A DNA stretch of 64,000 bases from the NCBI RefSeq assembly GCF_016463975.1, contig NZ_JAEMNX010000025.1, positions 1 through 64,000 on the forward strand, in the 5' to 3' direction. The DNA is from Marinomonas transparens (GTDB taxonomy: Bacteria; Pseudomonadota; Gammaproteobacteria; Pseudomonadales; Marinomonadaceae). This document shows positions 1-7,760 of the stretch, one piece after another. Position numbers and translations under genes: made by a program. The notes beneath the pieces were generated by a model that had not been told where the DNA came from, ran no database searches, and saw only the letters and a list, made by a program, of their open reading frames with translations. The stretch's first letter is position 1, and each line of letters starts with the position of its first letter.

Positions 1-38
1 CTTGGCAAGGTTGTGCTCTACCACTGAGCTATTCCCGC
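1..38 (-). tRNA. tRNA-Gly (GCC), partial
   Basis: The complement reads as the 5' half of a glycine tRNA: acceptor strand GCGGGAAT, a D-arm with AGCTCAGTGGTAGAGC, and an anticodon loop CTTGCCAA with anticodon GCC. The 3' half lies outside the window. It probably shares a transcript with the tRNA-Glu immediately upstream on the same strand. Confidence 0.93.
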
Positions 39-95
39 AAACACTTCTCAAACAACACAAAATATGATTAAAATACGGCCAGCCTTGCGAAAGGA

Positions 96-171
96 TGGCG
101 TCCCATAGGGGGTTCGAACCCCTGTTACCGCCGTGAAAGGGCGGTGTCCTAGACCTCTAGACGAATGGGAC
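96..171 (-). tRNA. tRNA-Glu (TTC)
   Basis: A 76-nt complete tRNA on the complement. The acceptor strands GTCCCAT and ATGGGAC pair, the anticodon loop contains CTTTCAC (anticodon TTC, glutamate), the T-arm has GGTTCGAACC, and CCA is encoded at the 3' end. It lies 57 nt upstream of the tRNA-Gly, so the two are probably cotranscribed. Confidence 0.96.
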
Positions 172-204
172 AGCGTTATAATCTTGCTGTGTGAGCGGGT
201 GCGT

Positions 205-232
205 ATATTACTGTTACTATTTTTAAAATCAA
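205..232 (-). promoter_or_regulatory. candidate promoter for the tRNA-Glu/tRNA-Gly transcript
   Basis: On the minus strand TTGATT (227-232) and TAATAT (205-210) are separated by 16 bp, which would start transcription about 30 nt before mature tRNA-Glu. This is a by-eye sigma70 match in an AT-rich stretch, so confidence is limited. Confidence 0.35.
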
Positions 233-302
233 TAGTTTTCTGCATTAATTTAAGTAACTTACACAAAAAAGCACTTTATAAATCAATTGAATTGGAGCTC
301 TT

Positions 303-875
303 ATGTTAAACAAGCAATTTTTTTTAACCCTCACGCTTTCGGCGGCTTTATTGACTGGCTGTTCAACCACTCATTACATAAACATAGTGCCGCAAGTTAA
401 TGTAAAAAATGAAAGCGTATCTAATGATAGAGTCATTAATGTCACTACCGATACCAAACTTACTAATGCTATCGGCTCAATTAAGACTGGACTCAGTGAA
501 AAAGCAGACATTTTTACCGTTAACGACGTAAAGCTAAGTGTAAAAGAAAGTGTTATCGCTGGCCTTCGCAGCTTAGGCTTCACTCCTGATCAAGGCGTGC
601 TACCAGCTTCAGAGATCCAGATAGACATTACAAAAATGAGCTATAAAACCAAAGTAAATGCTTTAAAGACAGTCGCCACACTAGATTTTGAAATCAAGGC
701 GACCGTGATAGCAAAAGGCAAAACCTATAAGGCTAACTACGGTTCTCAAAAAGTAGACGAATACGGCACCATGCCGTACCAAAAAACCATAGAAAAAGAC
801 ATGAACGATCTGGCAAGCCAAACGGTTAACCGCTTACTTAGCGATCCCAACATCATTATTCTGTTAAAAGAATAG
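303..875 (+). CDS. YajG-family outer-membrane lipoprotein
   Basis: A 190-aa predicted lipoprotein. The first 19 residues form a hydrophobic signal peptide ending in a lipobox L-T-G-C with the lipidated Cys at position 20, so the protein should be anchored to a membrane facing the periplasm. The rest resembles the YajG/Lipoprotein_16 family: a beta-rich domain with a 'GLRSLGF' segment near residue 90 and no catalytic motif. The molecular role of that family is poorly defined. The start ATG has GGAG about 8 nt upstream. The gene is monocistronic and convergent with msrB, with which it shares a terminator. Confidence 0.75.
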   Translation: MLNKQFFLTLTLSAALLTGCSTTHYINIVPQVNVKNESVSNDRVINVTTDTKLTNAIGSIKTGLSEKADIFTVNDVKLSVKESVIAGLRSLGFTPDQGVLPASEIQIDITKMSYKTKVNALKTVATLDFEIKATVIAKGKTYKANYGSQKVDEYGTMPYQKTIEKDMNDLASQTVNRLLSDPNIIILLKE

Positions 876-886
876 AAAAAAACAAA

Positions 887-919
887 AAACCGCTCCATTT
901 GCTTGAAGCGGTTTTTTTT
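887..919. terminator. bidirectional intrinsic terminator (lipoprotein gene / msrB)
   Basis: AAACCGCT (887-894) pairs with AGCGGTTT (907-914) and is followed by a T run on the plus strand; an A run precedes it and serves as the T run for msrB on the minus strand. Confidence 0.85.
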
Positions 920-932
920 ATGCTCTAACACT

Positions 933-1349
933 TTAAGATTCACCCTCTTCCTTGAAAGATAAAGATGCCGAGTTAATGCAATACCTCAACCCTGTCGGTT
1001 GCGGGCCATCCTCAAACACATGACCAAGATGCGCGTCACATTTATTACAAACCAATTCCACTCGCTGCATCATCCAAGTGTTATCGCTTTTTTCGGTAAT
1101 ATTATCTTTATGGGCATCATAAAAGCTGGGCCAACCTGAACCAGAGTTGTACTTGGTTTCAGAGTCAAACAAAAGTGCACCACAGCAACGACAATGATAC
1201 TTACCCGGTTCATATAGTTTCTCATACTCACCAGTAAAAGCCCGTTCAGTACCATGTTTGCGAACAATATTAAAAACCTCTTCAGGCAATTCTTTTTTCC
1301 ACTGCTCCTCTGATTTAATAATTTTTTTGCCCGTATCTTGATTGCTCAT
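933..1349 (-). CDS. msrB: peptide-methionine (R)-S-oxide reductase
   Basis: A 138-aa MsrB, which reduces methionine-R-sulfoxide in oxidised proteins. Two CxxC pairs (Cys53/56 and Cys101/104) form the structural zinc site. The catalytic Cys124 sits in the conserved R-Y-C-I-N-S motif near the C-terminus, and the SGWPSF signature is at about residues 70-76. An in-frame GTG lies five codons upstream, but the ATG at 1349 has GGGAG at an 8-nt spacing and is preferred. msrB is divergent from alaA, with about 120 bp for both promoters. No msrA fusion is present. Confidence 0.95.
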   Translation of the reverse strand: MSNQDTGKKIIKSEEQWKKELPEEVFNIVRKHGTERAFTGEYEKLYEPGKYHCRCCGALLFDSETKYNSGSGWPSFYDAHKDNITEKSDNTWMMQRVELVCNKCDAHLGHVFEDGPQPTGLRYCINSASLSFKEEGES

Positions 1350-1473
1350 TTTAAATGCTCCCACATAAGGTGTAGAGTTAATATATTTGTCCTTCGCCTT
1401 GTATTATCAAGGTCAATTTAAAAAAGGGCTATTTAACACAATCCCTACCTAGGTCTGTAGTAAAGGAACGCCA

Positions 1474-2691
1474 GTGCAAATTCGCAAATCAAACAAGCTC
1501 GCCAACATCTGTTACGAAATTCGTGGCCCTATCCTCAAAGAAGCCATGCGCATGGAAGAAGAAGGCCAACGTATTCTTAAGTTAAACATAGGCAACCCTG
1601 CGCCATTTGGTTTTGAAGCCCCAGATGAAATCCTAGTTGATGTCATTCATAACCTTCCTACCGCGCAAGGTTATTGCGAATCCAAAGGGCTATTTTCTGC
1701 TCGCAAAGCGGTTATGCAAAAATATCAAGCTATGGGCGTTAAATCTGCTGACATAAGCCATGTCTGGATGGGCAATGGCGTCAGTGAACTTATTGTGATG
1801 GCCATGCAAGCCTTACTCAATGATGGCGACGAAATTCTCATTCCAGCCCCCGACTACCCTCTTTGGACAGCCGCTGCCACCTTGTCTGGTGGTTATGTCA
1901 GACACTACTTATGTGATGAAGGTTCCGGTTGGCAGCCGGATATTCAAGATATCCGCTCAAAAATCTCCAATAAAACCAAGGCTATTGTCATTATTAACCC
2001 AAATAACCCAACAGGGGCGGTTTATGAGAAAGCGATACTCGAATCTATTGTCGAGCTAGCGGAAGAGCACAATATTGTGATTTTTTCTGATGAAATTTAT
2101 GACAAAATCCTCTACGACGACGCCCAGCATATTCCTACCGCCACTCTAACGGAGGGGCGCATTCCTTGCATTACCTTTGGAGGGCTATCTAAAGTCTATC
2201 GTACCGCAGGCTTTCGTTCCGGCTGGATGCTGCTTACTGGTGACAAGAGCCGTATAGGAGACTATGTTGAAGGTTTGGACATACTTAGCTCAATGCGACT
2301 CTGCGCTAACGTTCCTGCCCAGCACGCGGTACAGACAGCCCTTGGAGGCTATCAAAGCATAAATGAGCTAATCGTCCCCGGTGGCCGCTTCTATGAGCAG
2401 CGCAATGCGGCTTGGGCAGCCTTAGACTCAATTCCGGGCGTCCATTGCCATAAACCAGAAGGGGCTTTATACCTGTTTCCTCGCCTTGACCCAAAAATGT
2501 ACAACATCCAACACGACACGGATCTCGTGTTGCAATTTTTATTAGAGGAAAAAATCCTAATCGTTCAAGGTACCGGCTTTAACTGGCCCACCCCCGACCA
2601 TGTGCGCTTTGTTTTCCTTCCCCATGTGGAAGAGCTAAGTCCGGCCATGGATCGTTTCGCGGCCTTTTTAGCTCGATTAAGAAAGCGCTAG
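1474..2691 (+). CDS. alaA: alanine transaminase AlaA (glutamate-pyruvate aminotransferase)
   Basis: A 405-aa PLP-dependent class I/II aminotransferase, closely matching the E. coli AlaA (YfbQ) sequence as I remember it, including LKLNIGNPAPFGF near the N-terminus, INPNNPTGAVY (about 174-184) and MRLCANVPAQHA. The Schiff-base lysine is K240 in GLSKVYRTAGFR. It makes alanine from pyruvate and glutamate. The start is GTG at 1474 with AAAGGA about 6 nt upstream; no better ATG is available. The stop is 73 bp upstream of htpX and no terminator is visible between them, so read-through into htpX is possible. Confidence 0.95.
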   Translation: MQIRKSNKLANICYEIRGPILKEAMRMEEEGQRILKLNIGNPAPFGFEAPDEILVDVIHNLPTAQGYCESKGLFSARKAVMQKYQAMGVKSADISHVWMGNGVSELIVMAMQALLNDGDEILIPAPDYPLWTAAATLSGGYVRHYLCDEGSGWQPDIQDIRSKISNKTKAIVIINPNNPTGAVYEKAILESIVELAEEHNIVIFSDEIYDKILYDDAQHIPTATLTEGRIPCITFGGLSKVYRTAGFRSGWMLLTGDKSRIGDYVEGLDILSSMRLCANVPAQHAVQTALGGYQSINELIVPGGRFYEQRNAAWAALDSIPGVHCHKPEGALYLFPRLDPKMYNIQHDTDLVLQFLLEEKILIVQGTGFNWPTPDHVRFVFLPHVEELSPAMDRFAAFLARLRKR

Positions 2692-2703
2692 CATTCATGA
2701 ATG

Positions 2704-2732
2704 CTTGAAATTAAATAATCAAGCCCTACTAT
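2704..2732 (+). promoter_or_regulatory. sigma32 (RpoH)-type heat-shock promoter of htpX
   Basis: CTTGAAA at 2704-2710, a 13-bp spacer, then CCCTACTAT at 2724-2732. This matches the E. coli sigma32 pattern (CTTGAAA, 13-14 bp, CCCCATnT) with an exact -35 and a near-consensus -10. The expected start point is about 2737-2740, within the leader of htpX, a gene known to be heat-shock or envelope-stress controlled in E. coli. Confidence 0.75.
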
Positions 2733-2760
2733 GCTCCTTAATAAGCCTTTAAAGGAGCAT
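2731..2760 (+). promoter_or_regulatory. hairpin that pairs with the htpX Shine-Dalgarno
   Basis: ATGCTCCTT (2731-2739) is perfectly complementary to AAGGAGCAT (2752-2760), with a 12-nt loop. The second arm contains the whole htpX ribosome-binding site (AAAGGAG, 2751-2757), which sits 7 nt before the ATG at 2765. In any transcript that includes both arms the SD would be hidden. Confidence 0.55.
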
Positions 2761-2764
2761 AGCA

Positions 2765-3643
2765 ATGCGTATCATTCTATTTCTACTCACAAATTTAGCT
2801 GTCATGGTCGTGGCAGGTATTGTACTCAGTCTATTAGGCGTCAATGGCTATATGACCAGCAATGGTCTAGATTTCACCTCATTACTTATCTTTTGTGGTG
2901 TGTTTGGTTTTGCTGGTAGTTTCGTCTCATTGTTACTGTCTAAATTTATGGCAAAACGAGGATCGGGCGCTGTTGTTATTGAACAACCACGCAATCATAA
3001 GGAAGTTTGGCTGCTAGATACGGTAAAAGAGCTTTCTCAAAAAGCAGGCATTCAAATGCCAGAAGTGGCCATATTCCCTTCCCATGATGCCAACGCCTTT
3101 GCAACAGGCTGGAATAAAAATGCGGCGTTAGTGGCAGTTTCTAGCGGCATGCTAGATCGCTTCTCCCCAGATGAAATCAAAGCCGTACTTGGACACGAGA
3201 TAGGGCACGTCGCAAATGGTGACATGGTCACCCTGTCTCTGGTTCAAGGCGTGGTAAATACCTTTGTCATGTTCTTTGCTCGTATTGCCGCTTATGCCGT
3301 CGATCAGTTTTTACGCAAGGATGATAATGAAGGTTCTGTTGGCTGGGGTTATTATATTGCCACCTTTGTATTCGAGATCGTTTTCGGCATTCTGGCCTCC
3401 ATGATTGTTATGTGGTTCTCACGCTTTCGTGAGTTTAGAGCAGATGAAGCTGGAGCCCGACTAGCTGGTAAAGGCGCAATGATTGCGGCTCTTGCTCGCT
3501 TGCAACAGGAGCATGAAGAAAGCCATATGCCAGATTCGATGCTAGCTTTTGGTATTCGACGTGGAAAAACACCAACCCTAGGTGAGCTATTCTCAAGCCA
3601 TCCACCTATTGAAGAGCGTATCAAGGCATTACAATCTTTGTAG
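2765..3643 (+). CDS. htpX: membrane-bound zinc metalloprotease HtpX
   Basis: A 292-aa M48-family inner-membrane protease that degrades damaged membrane proteins. Two N-terminal transmembrane segments (about 3-25 and 38-60) are followed by the zinc motif H144-E-I-G-H148, two further hydrophobic segments (about 155-175 and 190-215), and the third zinc ligand in FREFRADE (about residue 222). The length is the usual one for the family. The gene has its own sigma32-like promoter and an SD-sequestering hairpin, and is followed by a strong terminator. Confidence 0.97.
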   Translation: MRIILFLLTNLAVMVVAGIVLSLLGVNGYMTSNGLDFTSLLIFCGVFGFAGSFVSLLLSKFMAKRGSGAVVIEQPRNHKEVWLLDTVKELSQKAGIQMPEVAIFPSHDANAFATGWNKNAALVAVSSGMLDRFSPDEIKAVLGHEIGHVANGDMVTLSLVQGVVNTFVMFFARIAAYAVDQFLRKDDNEGSVGWGYYIATFVFEIVFGILASMIVMWFSRFREFRADEAGARLAGKGAMIAALARLQQEHEESHMPDSMLAFGIRRGKTPTLGELFSSHPPIEERIKALQSL

Positions 3644-3662
3644 GCAACTAAGCAAAGCCCAT

Positions 3663-3692
3663 AAAAAAACCAGCAATCAAGCTGGTTTTTTT
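3663..3692. terminator. intrinsic terminator between htpX and the PilZ gene
   Basis: AAAAACCAGC (3665-3674) pairs with GCTGGTTTTT (3681-3690), with a 6-nt loop and T/A runs on both sides. It serves htpX on plus and the convergent PilZ gene on minus. Confidence 0.9.
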
Positions 3693-3712
3693 ATGAAATC
3701 CAATGAACACTT

Positions 3713-4438
3713 TTATTTATTTTCTTTATTTTTTTGCGACTCTAAAATAAAGGCCGTTAATGGAATGCCAACCTCTTTTCCATCATCGAGAAAACGCACT
3801 CCATAGACATAAAAATATTCCACCCCCATTTTTGATAAAAACTCATTATCGACCAAGGTGGATTGAACCTCTTCGAGCATCTGAATTTCTTGGGAGCGTA
3901 CCTCACAATTTATCTTCATTATGTGACTATGGGGGCCAATATTCACATTGAAGATCGCACGCATTTTTTCATTAACCGTGGCGAAGTCGTCCTTACTGAT
4001 AAGTTTCATTCCACCTAGACTCAAGTCGATGATAATACCAGATGCCGTCTCTCTTATAGACTCTTTAGAATCATTACTCTCAAGGCTACAAATAAGTCGA
4101 GTTTCTACACGTACCGCCTGACGAACTTCCGACGCCTCCACATAGGAAGGGTAAGCGATATGTAAATGTGCTGCTGGCTCTAGGTAGCTTTTGGCTACCT
4201 TGCTGGAAAAACCACAGACATGCGTATCCAGCATTAAGCGGATATTGACAATTTGATTATCTCTAACCAATATATTTTTGCCATTTAATTTAGGGCAAGA
4301 CAAGATTAGTGAACTACCAGGTATATTCCCCAACACTTTGACCATATGCCGTCCAGGGGGGGAAATAAATTCCAACTGCACATTTGTTCCTATCGGGACG
4401 TCTAAATCGCCCAGATCAACCTGCATCATGCCTGCCAT
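3713..4438 (-). CDS. PilZ-domain protein, YcgR-like (c-di-GMP effector)
   Basis: A 241-aa protein with a YcgR-type N-terminal beta domain (about 1-100) and a C-terminal PilZ domain. The c-di-GMP signature residues are present: RQAVR (RxxxR, about 106-110) and DLSLGG (DxSxxG, about 138-143). Family knowledge suggests a flagellar brake or other c-di-GMP-responsive motility/biofilm effector; no flagellar genes are in the window to confirm this. The ATG has AAGG 7 nt upstream; a second Met at codon 4 is possible. It lies 34 nt downstream of pdxB on the same strand and may be its operon partner. Confidence 0.85.
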   Translation of the reverse strand: MAGMMQVDLGDLDVPIGTNVQLEFISPPGRHMVKVLGNIPGSSLILSCPKLNGKNILVRDNQIVNIRLMLDTHVCGFSSKVAKSYLEPAAHLHIAYPSYVEASEVRQAVRVETRLICSLESNDSKESIRETASGIIIDLSLGGMKLISKDDFATVNEKMRAIFNVNIGPHSHIMKINCEVRSQEIQMLEEVQSTLVDNEFLSKMGVEYFYVYGVRFLDDGKEVGIPLTAFILESQKNKENK

Positions 4439-4472
4439 GCATCTACCTTAGTTTTTGCTTTGGTTATAAAAA

Positions 4473-5612
4473 TCATATGGAAAAGCCTGTCGCCTTTAAA
4501 AGACCTAAAGAGGGGGCATCACTATCCCCCCTAACAAAACACGTATTAAATTCGTCTCTTTCTACATAATGCTTTCGCAGCCAATCAAAAACATTAAGCT
4601 CTTTATTTTCCCGGAATTTAAAACGTAAACGCGCATCATCTCTTGCTACATCATAGATAGCATGAGCGCTTCTAGCGAGAATTTCTTCATTTTTAGTTGA
4701 GCGATTATCAATATTTATGACAGGTAACCAGCCAGGGCTTATCGCACTGTCTTTTGCCATTAGGCTTTCGTCGTGTTTTAAAAAATCACAAAGAGCCTGG
4801 TAAACCATCCATGTACCTTTTTCACGCCCCTGCTTGCTGTATCCAGCAATATGTGGCGTTGCTATATCCACTAAATCTACAAGGGTTTGGTTTATCTTTG
4901 GCTCACCATCCCATACATCAACAATAAGATTGATATCCCCATGGCGCTCATGATGTAAGCGAATCAACGCCTCTTCATCGATAACGCCACCACGCCCCGC
5001 GGAAATAATGGTTACACCTGAAGACAACTGGCTAAGCTCTGCTGCACCAAACATTGCTTTTGTCGGATAATCGCCCTGAGAGGTTAGTGGTGCATGCAAG
5101 GAAATCACCTCACAAGCCAGAATATCATCCAACGAAACAAAGTTTACACCACTAATCGCCTTCTGCTTATAAGGATCATAAACACAAACATCACACCCTA
5201 ATTGCGCAAACCGTTGATAGACAGTTTCCCCCACATTGCCATAGCCAACCACAGCAATTTTTTTACCTAGCCAACTTAGCTGCTTAGTCAAATACAAATA
5301 GCTCAAGCCACTAAATACATAATCCGCTACCGCATTAGCGTTACAGCCTGGCGCACTACTAAAAGCAATGTTCGCCTCAGCCAAGTAATCTTTATCAATG
5401 TGATCAACCCCTATGGTAGCACTGCCGACAAAACGTACAGGACTTCCCTCTAACAACTTTTTAGTCACCTTAGTAACAGAGCGAACCAAGAGCACATCGA
5501 CATCTTTAAGTTGCTCATTGGTTAGGGTGCGACCATTAACTAATTCAACCTGCCCTAGATGGGAAAATAAGATTTCCGCATTGGGCATATTTTCATCTGC
5601 AATAATTTTCAT
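4473..5612 (-). CDS. pdxB: erythronate-4-phosphate dehydrogenase
   Basis: A 379-aa NAD-dependent D-2-hydroxyacid dehydrogenase of the PdxB family, the second step of DXP-dependent pyridoxal-phosphate synthesis. The N-terminus K-I-I-A-D-E-N-M-P and the 'LLVRSVTKV' segment are characteristic. The Rossmann motif VGYGNVGE and the catalytic Arg (AGRGG), Glu (DGEP) and His (PHIAGYS) are all present. A C-terminal dimerisation domain extends beyond the catalytic core. The ATG at 5612 is chosen over one 8 codons upstream because PdxB proteins begin at MKI. It overlaps the end of epmC by 20 nt, suggesting translational coupling. Confidence 0.95.
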   Translation of the reverse strand: MKIIADENMPNAEILFSHLGQVELVNGRTLTNEQLKDVDVLLVRSVTKVTKKLLEGSPVRFVGSATIGVDHIDKDYLAEANIAFSSAPGCNANAVADYVFSGLSYLYLTKQLSWLGKKIAVVGYGNVGETVYQRFAQLGCDVCVYDPYKQKAISGVNFVSLDDILACEVISLHAPLTSQGDYPTKAMFGAAELSQLSSGVTIISAGRGGVIDEEALIRLHHERHGDINLIVDVWDGEPKINQTLVDLVDIATPHIAGYSKQGREKGTWMVYQALCDFLKHDESLMAKDSAISPGWLPVINIDNRSTKNEEILARSAHAIYDVARDDARLRFKFRENKELNVFDWLRKHYVERDEFNTCFVRGDSDAPSLGLLKATGFSI

Positions 5613-6132
5613 AGCACTGCTGTAAAAACTCTTCAAATATTAGGTCTGGACACCGTTGTGCCAACAAATGCTTAGAAAAAATAAGCGCCCTTTTGGGTAA
5701 ATTAGAAATAAGGTATTTACCCACTTGTACTTTTACCGCCCGCTCAAAATGCTGTGGGTCATAATCAGGCATAGCCAAATTATCCACACTAACACGAAAG
5801 GCTAAACCTGCTACCCAATGTAAAATGCATTCAACTGCTTGAGGTTTGACTTCAACCGCTTCAAATTCACCTTGTGCTTGTGCATTGCGTGAGTCTGGCT
5901 CATACCAATAACCATAGTCCTCTAATTCACGCCTCTTTTGGCCAGCAATGCACCAGTGACTAATTTCATGCAGCGCACTTGAAGGGTAATCAAGACGAAA
6001 ATAGATAACCGCCGAACTGGATTCGTCGGCTGGTCTATAAAGGGGCTCATCCGCTCCGCCAATTAGGCAAGTATTAAAACTTGAAAGAAAACAGGTATTA
6101 AATGCTTCCACCAGCTGTTTCGAATTCACCAA
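5593..6132 (-). CDS. epmC: elongation factor P hydroxylase EpmC (YfcM)
   Basis: A 179-aa member of the YfcM/EpmC family, which hydroxylates the beta-lysylated lysine of EF-P. The metal site motif H-E-I-S-H-W (about 55-60) and the family signature DYGYWYEPD (about 72-80) are visible. It is followed by pdxB with a 20-nt overlap. The partner genes epmA, epmB and efp are not in the window. Confidence 0.9.
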   Translation of the reverse strand: MVNSKQLVEAFNTCFLSSFNTCLIGGADEPLYRPADESSSAVIYFRLDYPSSALHEISHWCIAGQKRRELEDYGYWYEPDSRNAQAQGEFEAVEVKPQAVECILHWVAGLAFRVSVDNLAMPDYDPQHFERAVKVQVGKYLISNLPKRALIFSKHLLAQRCPDLIFEEFLQQCYENYCR

Positions 6133-6169
6133 CTGCGGGCTCCAAAAAGGGAAAATTATCCCACAAGTT

Positions 6170-6214
6170 AAAAAAATGCGCCATGCAAAGTGACAGCCTT
6201 CACATGGCGCATTT
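6170..6214 (-). terminator. gcvT intrinsic terminator
   Basis: AAATGCGCCATG (6174-6185) pairs with CATGGCGCATTT (6203-6214). Read on the minus strand the 12-bp stem is followed by TTTTTTT. It lies between the gcvT stop and the start of epmC. Confidence 0.85.
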
Positions 6215-6270
6215 CAGTTAATTTATTCACAACTCTATTGATTTAAAAATAGCCTCTCAAAAGCCTCTTG

Positions 6271-7371
6271 TTAGCCGCGGAAATAACCTGCTGGAACAAA
6301 TGGCATAGCGGTCAGTTTGAGCGGAATACTTTTCCCACGCACACTGGCAAACAACGCTTCTTCTGTGGCGAGAGAAGCCGATTCCACATAAGCCATGACA
6401 ATAGGCTGAGAAAGACTTGGTGAAAAGCCACCACTAGTCACTGTGCCCTTTACTTGACCCGCTTCATTAACTATTTCAACGCCTTCACGAACAGGCGCTC
6501 GCCCTTCCACTAGGTAGCCAACACGTTTTTTTGCGGGTTTGTTAGTAAACTGAGGCAGGATTACGTCCGCCCCAGGGAAGCCACCGGCACGCTCACCACC
6601 AGTACGACGCACTTTTTGAATTGCCCAGTTTATAGAAGCCTCTACTGGCGTGGTATTAGTATTAATGTCATGACCATACAAACATAAGCCAGCTTCAAGG
6701 CGAAGAGAATCACGAGCCCCTAAACCAATCCACTCAACTTCATCAAAAGACAACAAAACTGACGCCAAAGCTTCTGCATTTTCATTAGGCACAGAAACCT
6801 CATAGCCATCTTCACCCGTGTAACCAGAACAGCTCACCCAAAGCTCAATGCCTTGCCAATCAAGCTTTACACTTTGCATAAAGGTCATGGTCAAAACATC
6901 GGGAATCATTCGAGCAAATACTTCGCGTGCTTTAGGTCCTTGAATAGCTAATAGTGCCCTATCTTCGATCACTTCCACTTCACAATCAGTAAGGGAGGCT
7001 TTGAGATAAGCAATGTCTTGGTCTTTACAAGCGGCATTAACTACCATGAAGATATCATCCCCCCAATTCGCAAACATCAGATCATCGGTGATACCGCCTT
7101 GTTCTGTGGTAAACATACCGTAACGCTGCATGCCTTGCGCAAGTCCCAACACATCGACTGGCAAAATCGTTTCAAGGGCCGACTTTACCTTTGTCCCTTT
7201 TAAAATAACTTGCCCCATATGCGAAACATCAAACAAACCCACTTGCTCCCTTACCCACAAGTGTTCCTTTTTCACGCCAAGTGGATACTGTACTGGCATT
7301 TCATAACCAGCAAATTCAACCATACGAGCATCAGAAGCGAGATGTTGAGCATAGAGCGCGGTGCGTTTCAT
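6271..7371 (-). CDS. gcvT: aminomethyltransferase (glycine cleavage T protein)
   Basis: A 366-aa T-protein, which transfers the aminomethyl carbon from lipoyl H-protein to tetrahydrofolate and releases ammonia. Family motifs include GLFDVSHMG (about 45-53), the folate-binding GYTGEDGYE segment, and GLGARDSLRLEAGLCLYG. The start MKRTALY at 7371 is chosen because GAGG lies 8 nt upstream; a longer reading would run through the operator. It is transcribed away from glyA-gcvH-gcvP, so the cleavage system is split into two divergent units. A palindromic operator lies 34-51 nt upstream of the start. Confidence 0.97.
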   Translation of the reverse strand: MKRTALYAQHLASDARMVEFAGYEMPVQYPLGVKKEHLWVREQVGLFDVSHMGQVILKGTKVKSALETILPVDVLGLAQGMQRYGMFTTEQGGITDDLMFANWGDDIFMVVNAACKDQDIAYLKASLTDCEVEVIEDRALLAIQGPKAREVFARMIPDVLTMTFMQSVKLDWQGIELWVSCSGYTGEDGYEVSVPNENAEALASVLLSFDEVEWIGLGARDSLRLEAGLCLYGHDINTNTTPVEASINWAIQKVRRTGGERAGGFPGADVILPQFTNKPAKKRVGYLVEGRAPVREGVEIVNEAGQVKGTVTSGGFSPSLSQPIVMAYVESASLATEEALFASVRGKSIPLKLTAMPFVPAGYFRG

Positions 7372-7404
7372 AGAGTAAACCTCAATAAGATATTGCCTAG
7401 AATA

Positions 7405-7422
7405 TGTTTCCAATTGGAAACA
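7405..7422. promoter_or_regulatory. palindromic operator 1 (gcvT side)
   Basis: TGTTTCCAATTGGAAACA is a perfect 18-bp palindrome. It begins 1 bp downstream of a putative gcvT -10 on the minus strand, so it covers the expected start point. The same 16-bp core recurs at 7584-7599. The cognate regulator is not identified. Confidence 0.8.
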
Positions 7423-7423
7423 G

Positions 7424-7451
7424 AGTATCTAAAAACGACATTCTTTGACAA
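7424..7451 (-). promoter_or_regulatory. putative sigma70 promoter of gcvT
   Basis: On the minus strand TTGTCA (7446-7451), a 16-bp spacer, then GATACT (7424-7429). The glyA-side promoter has nearly the same architecture (TTGACT, 16 bp, GATACT). Confidence 0.5.
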
Positions 7452-7583
7452 GCACTAAGATAGCTTTATTTAAAGATAAACAACCTAAAACAGCCAACTA
7501 CCGCCGTACATAAGTTATAAATAGCTGAATGCTTGGTCAAACATATTGAATTAATATAGTTTAAGTTTTCTCGGTCTTTTACT

Positions 7584-7599
7584 GTTTCCAATTGGAAAC
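7584..7599. promoter_or_regulatory. palindromic operator 2 (glyA side)
   Basis: GTTTCCAATTGGAAAC, identical to the core of operator 1. The centres are 178 bp apart, close to 17 helical turns, so two bound dimers would face the same side of the helix. It lies about 25 bp upstream of the putative glyA -35. Confidence 0.8.
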
Positions 7600-7622
7600 T
7601 TTTTGATTATGATAGACGCAAA

Positions 7623-7650
7623 TTGACTCACAGTAACAATGACCGATACT
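7623..7650 (+). promoter_or_regulatory. putative sigma70 promoter of glyA
   Basis: TTGACT (7623-7628), a 16-bp spacer, then GATACT (7645-7650), leaving a 5' leader of roughly 100 nt before the glyA ATG. I saw no glycine-riboswitch-like aptamer in that leader, but cannot run a covariance model. Confidence 0.45.
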
Positions 7651-7760
7651 CTCAGAAAGATGATCTTTTTTCATCCTCTTAGGGCGTCTTAGTGGTATTA
7701 TACGCAGGAACCAACCTTTGTCTTATTAGGCATACCTGTTTACTTAAGAGGAACTACTCC

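Noticed and set aside
7372-7760. Glycine riboswitch upstream of gcvT or glyA
   Set aside because: No recognisable conserved aptamer core in either leader; the palindromes explain the regulatory appearance better. A covariance search would settle it.
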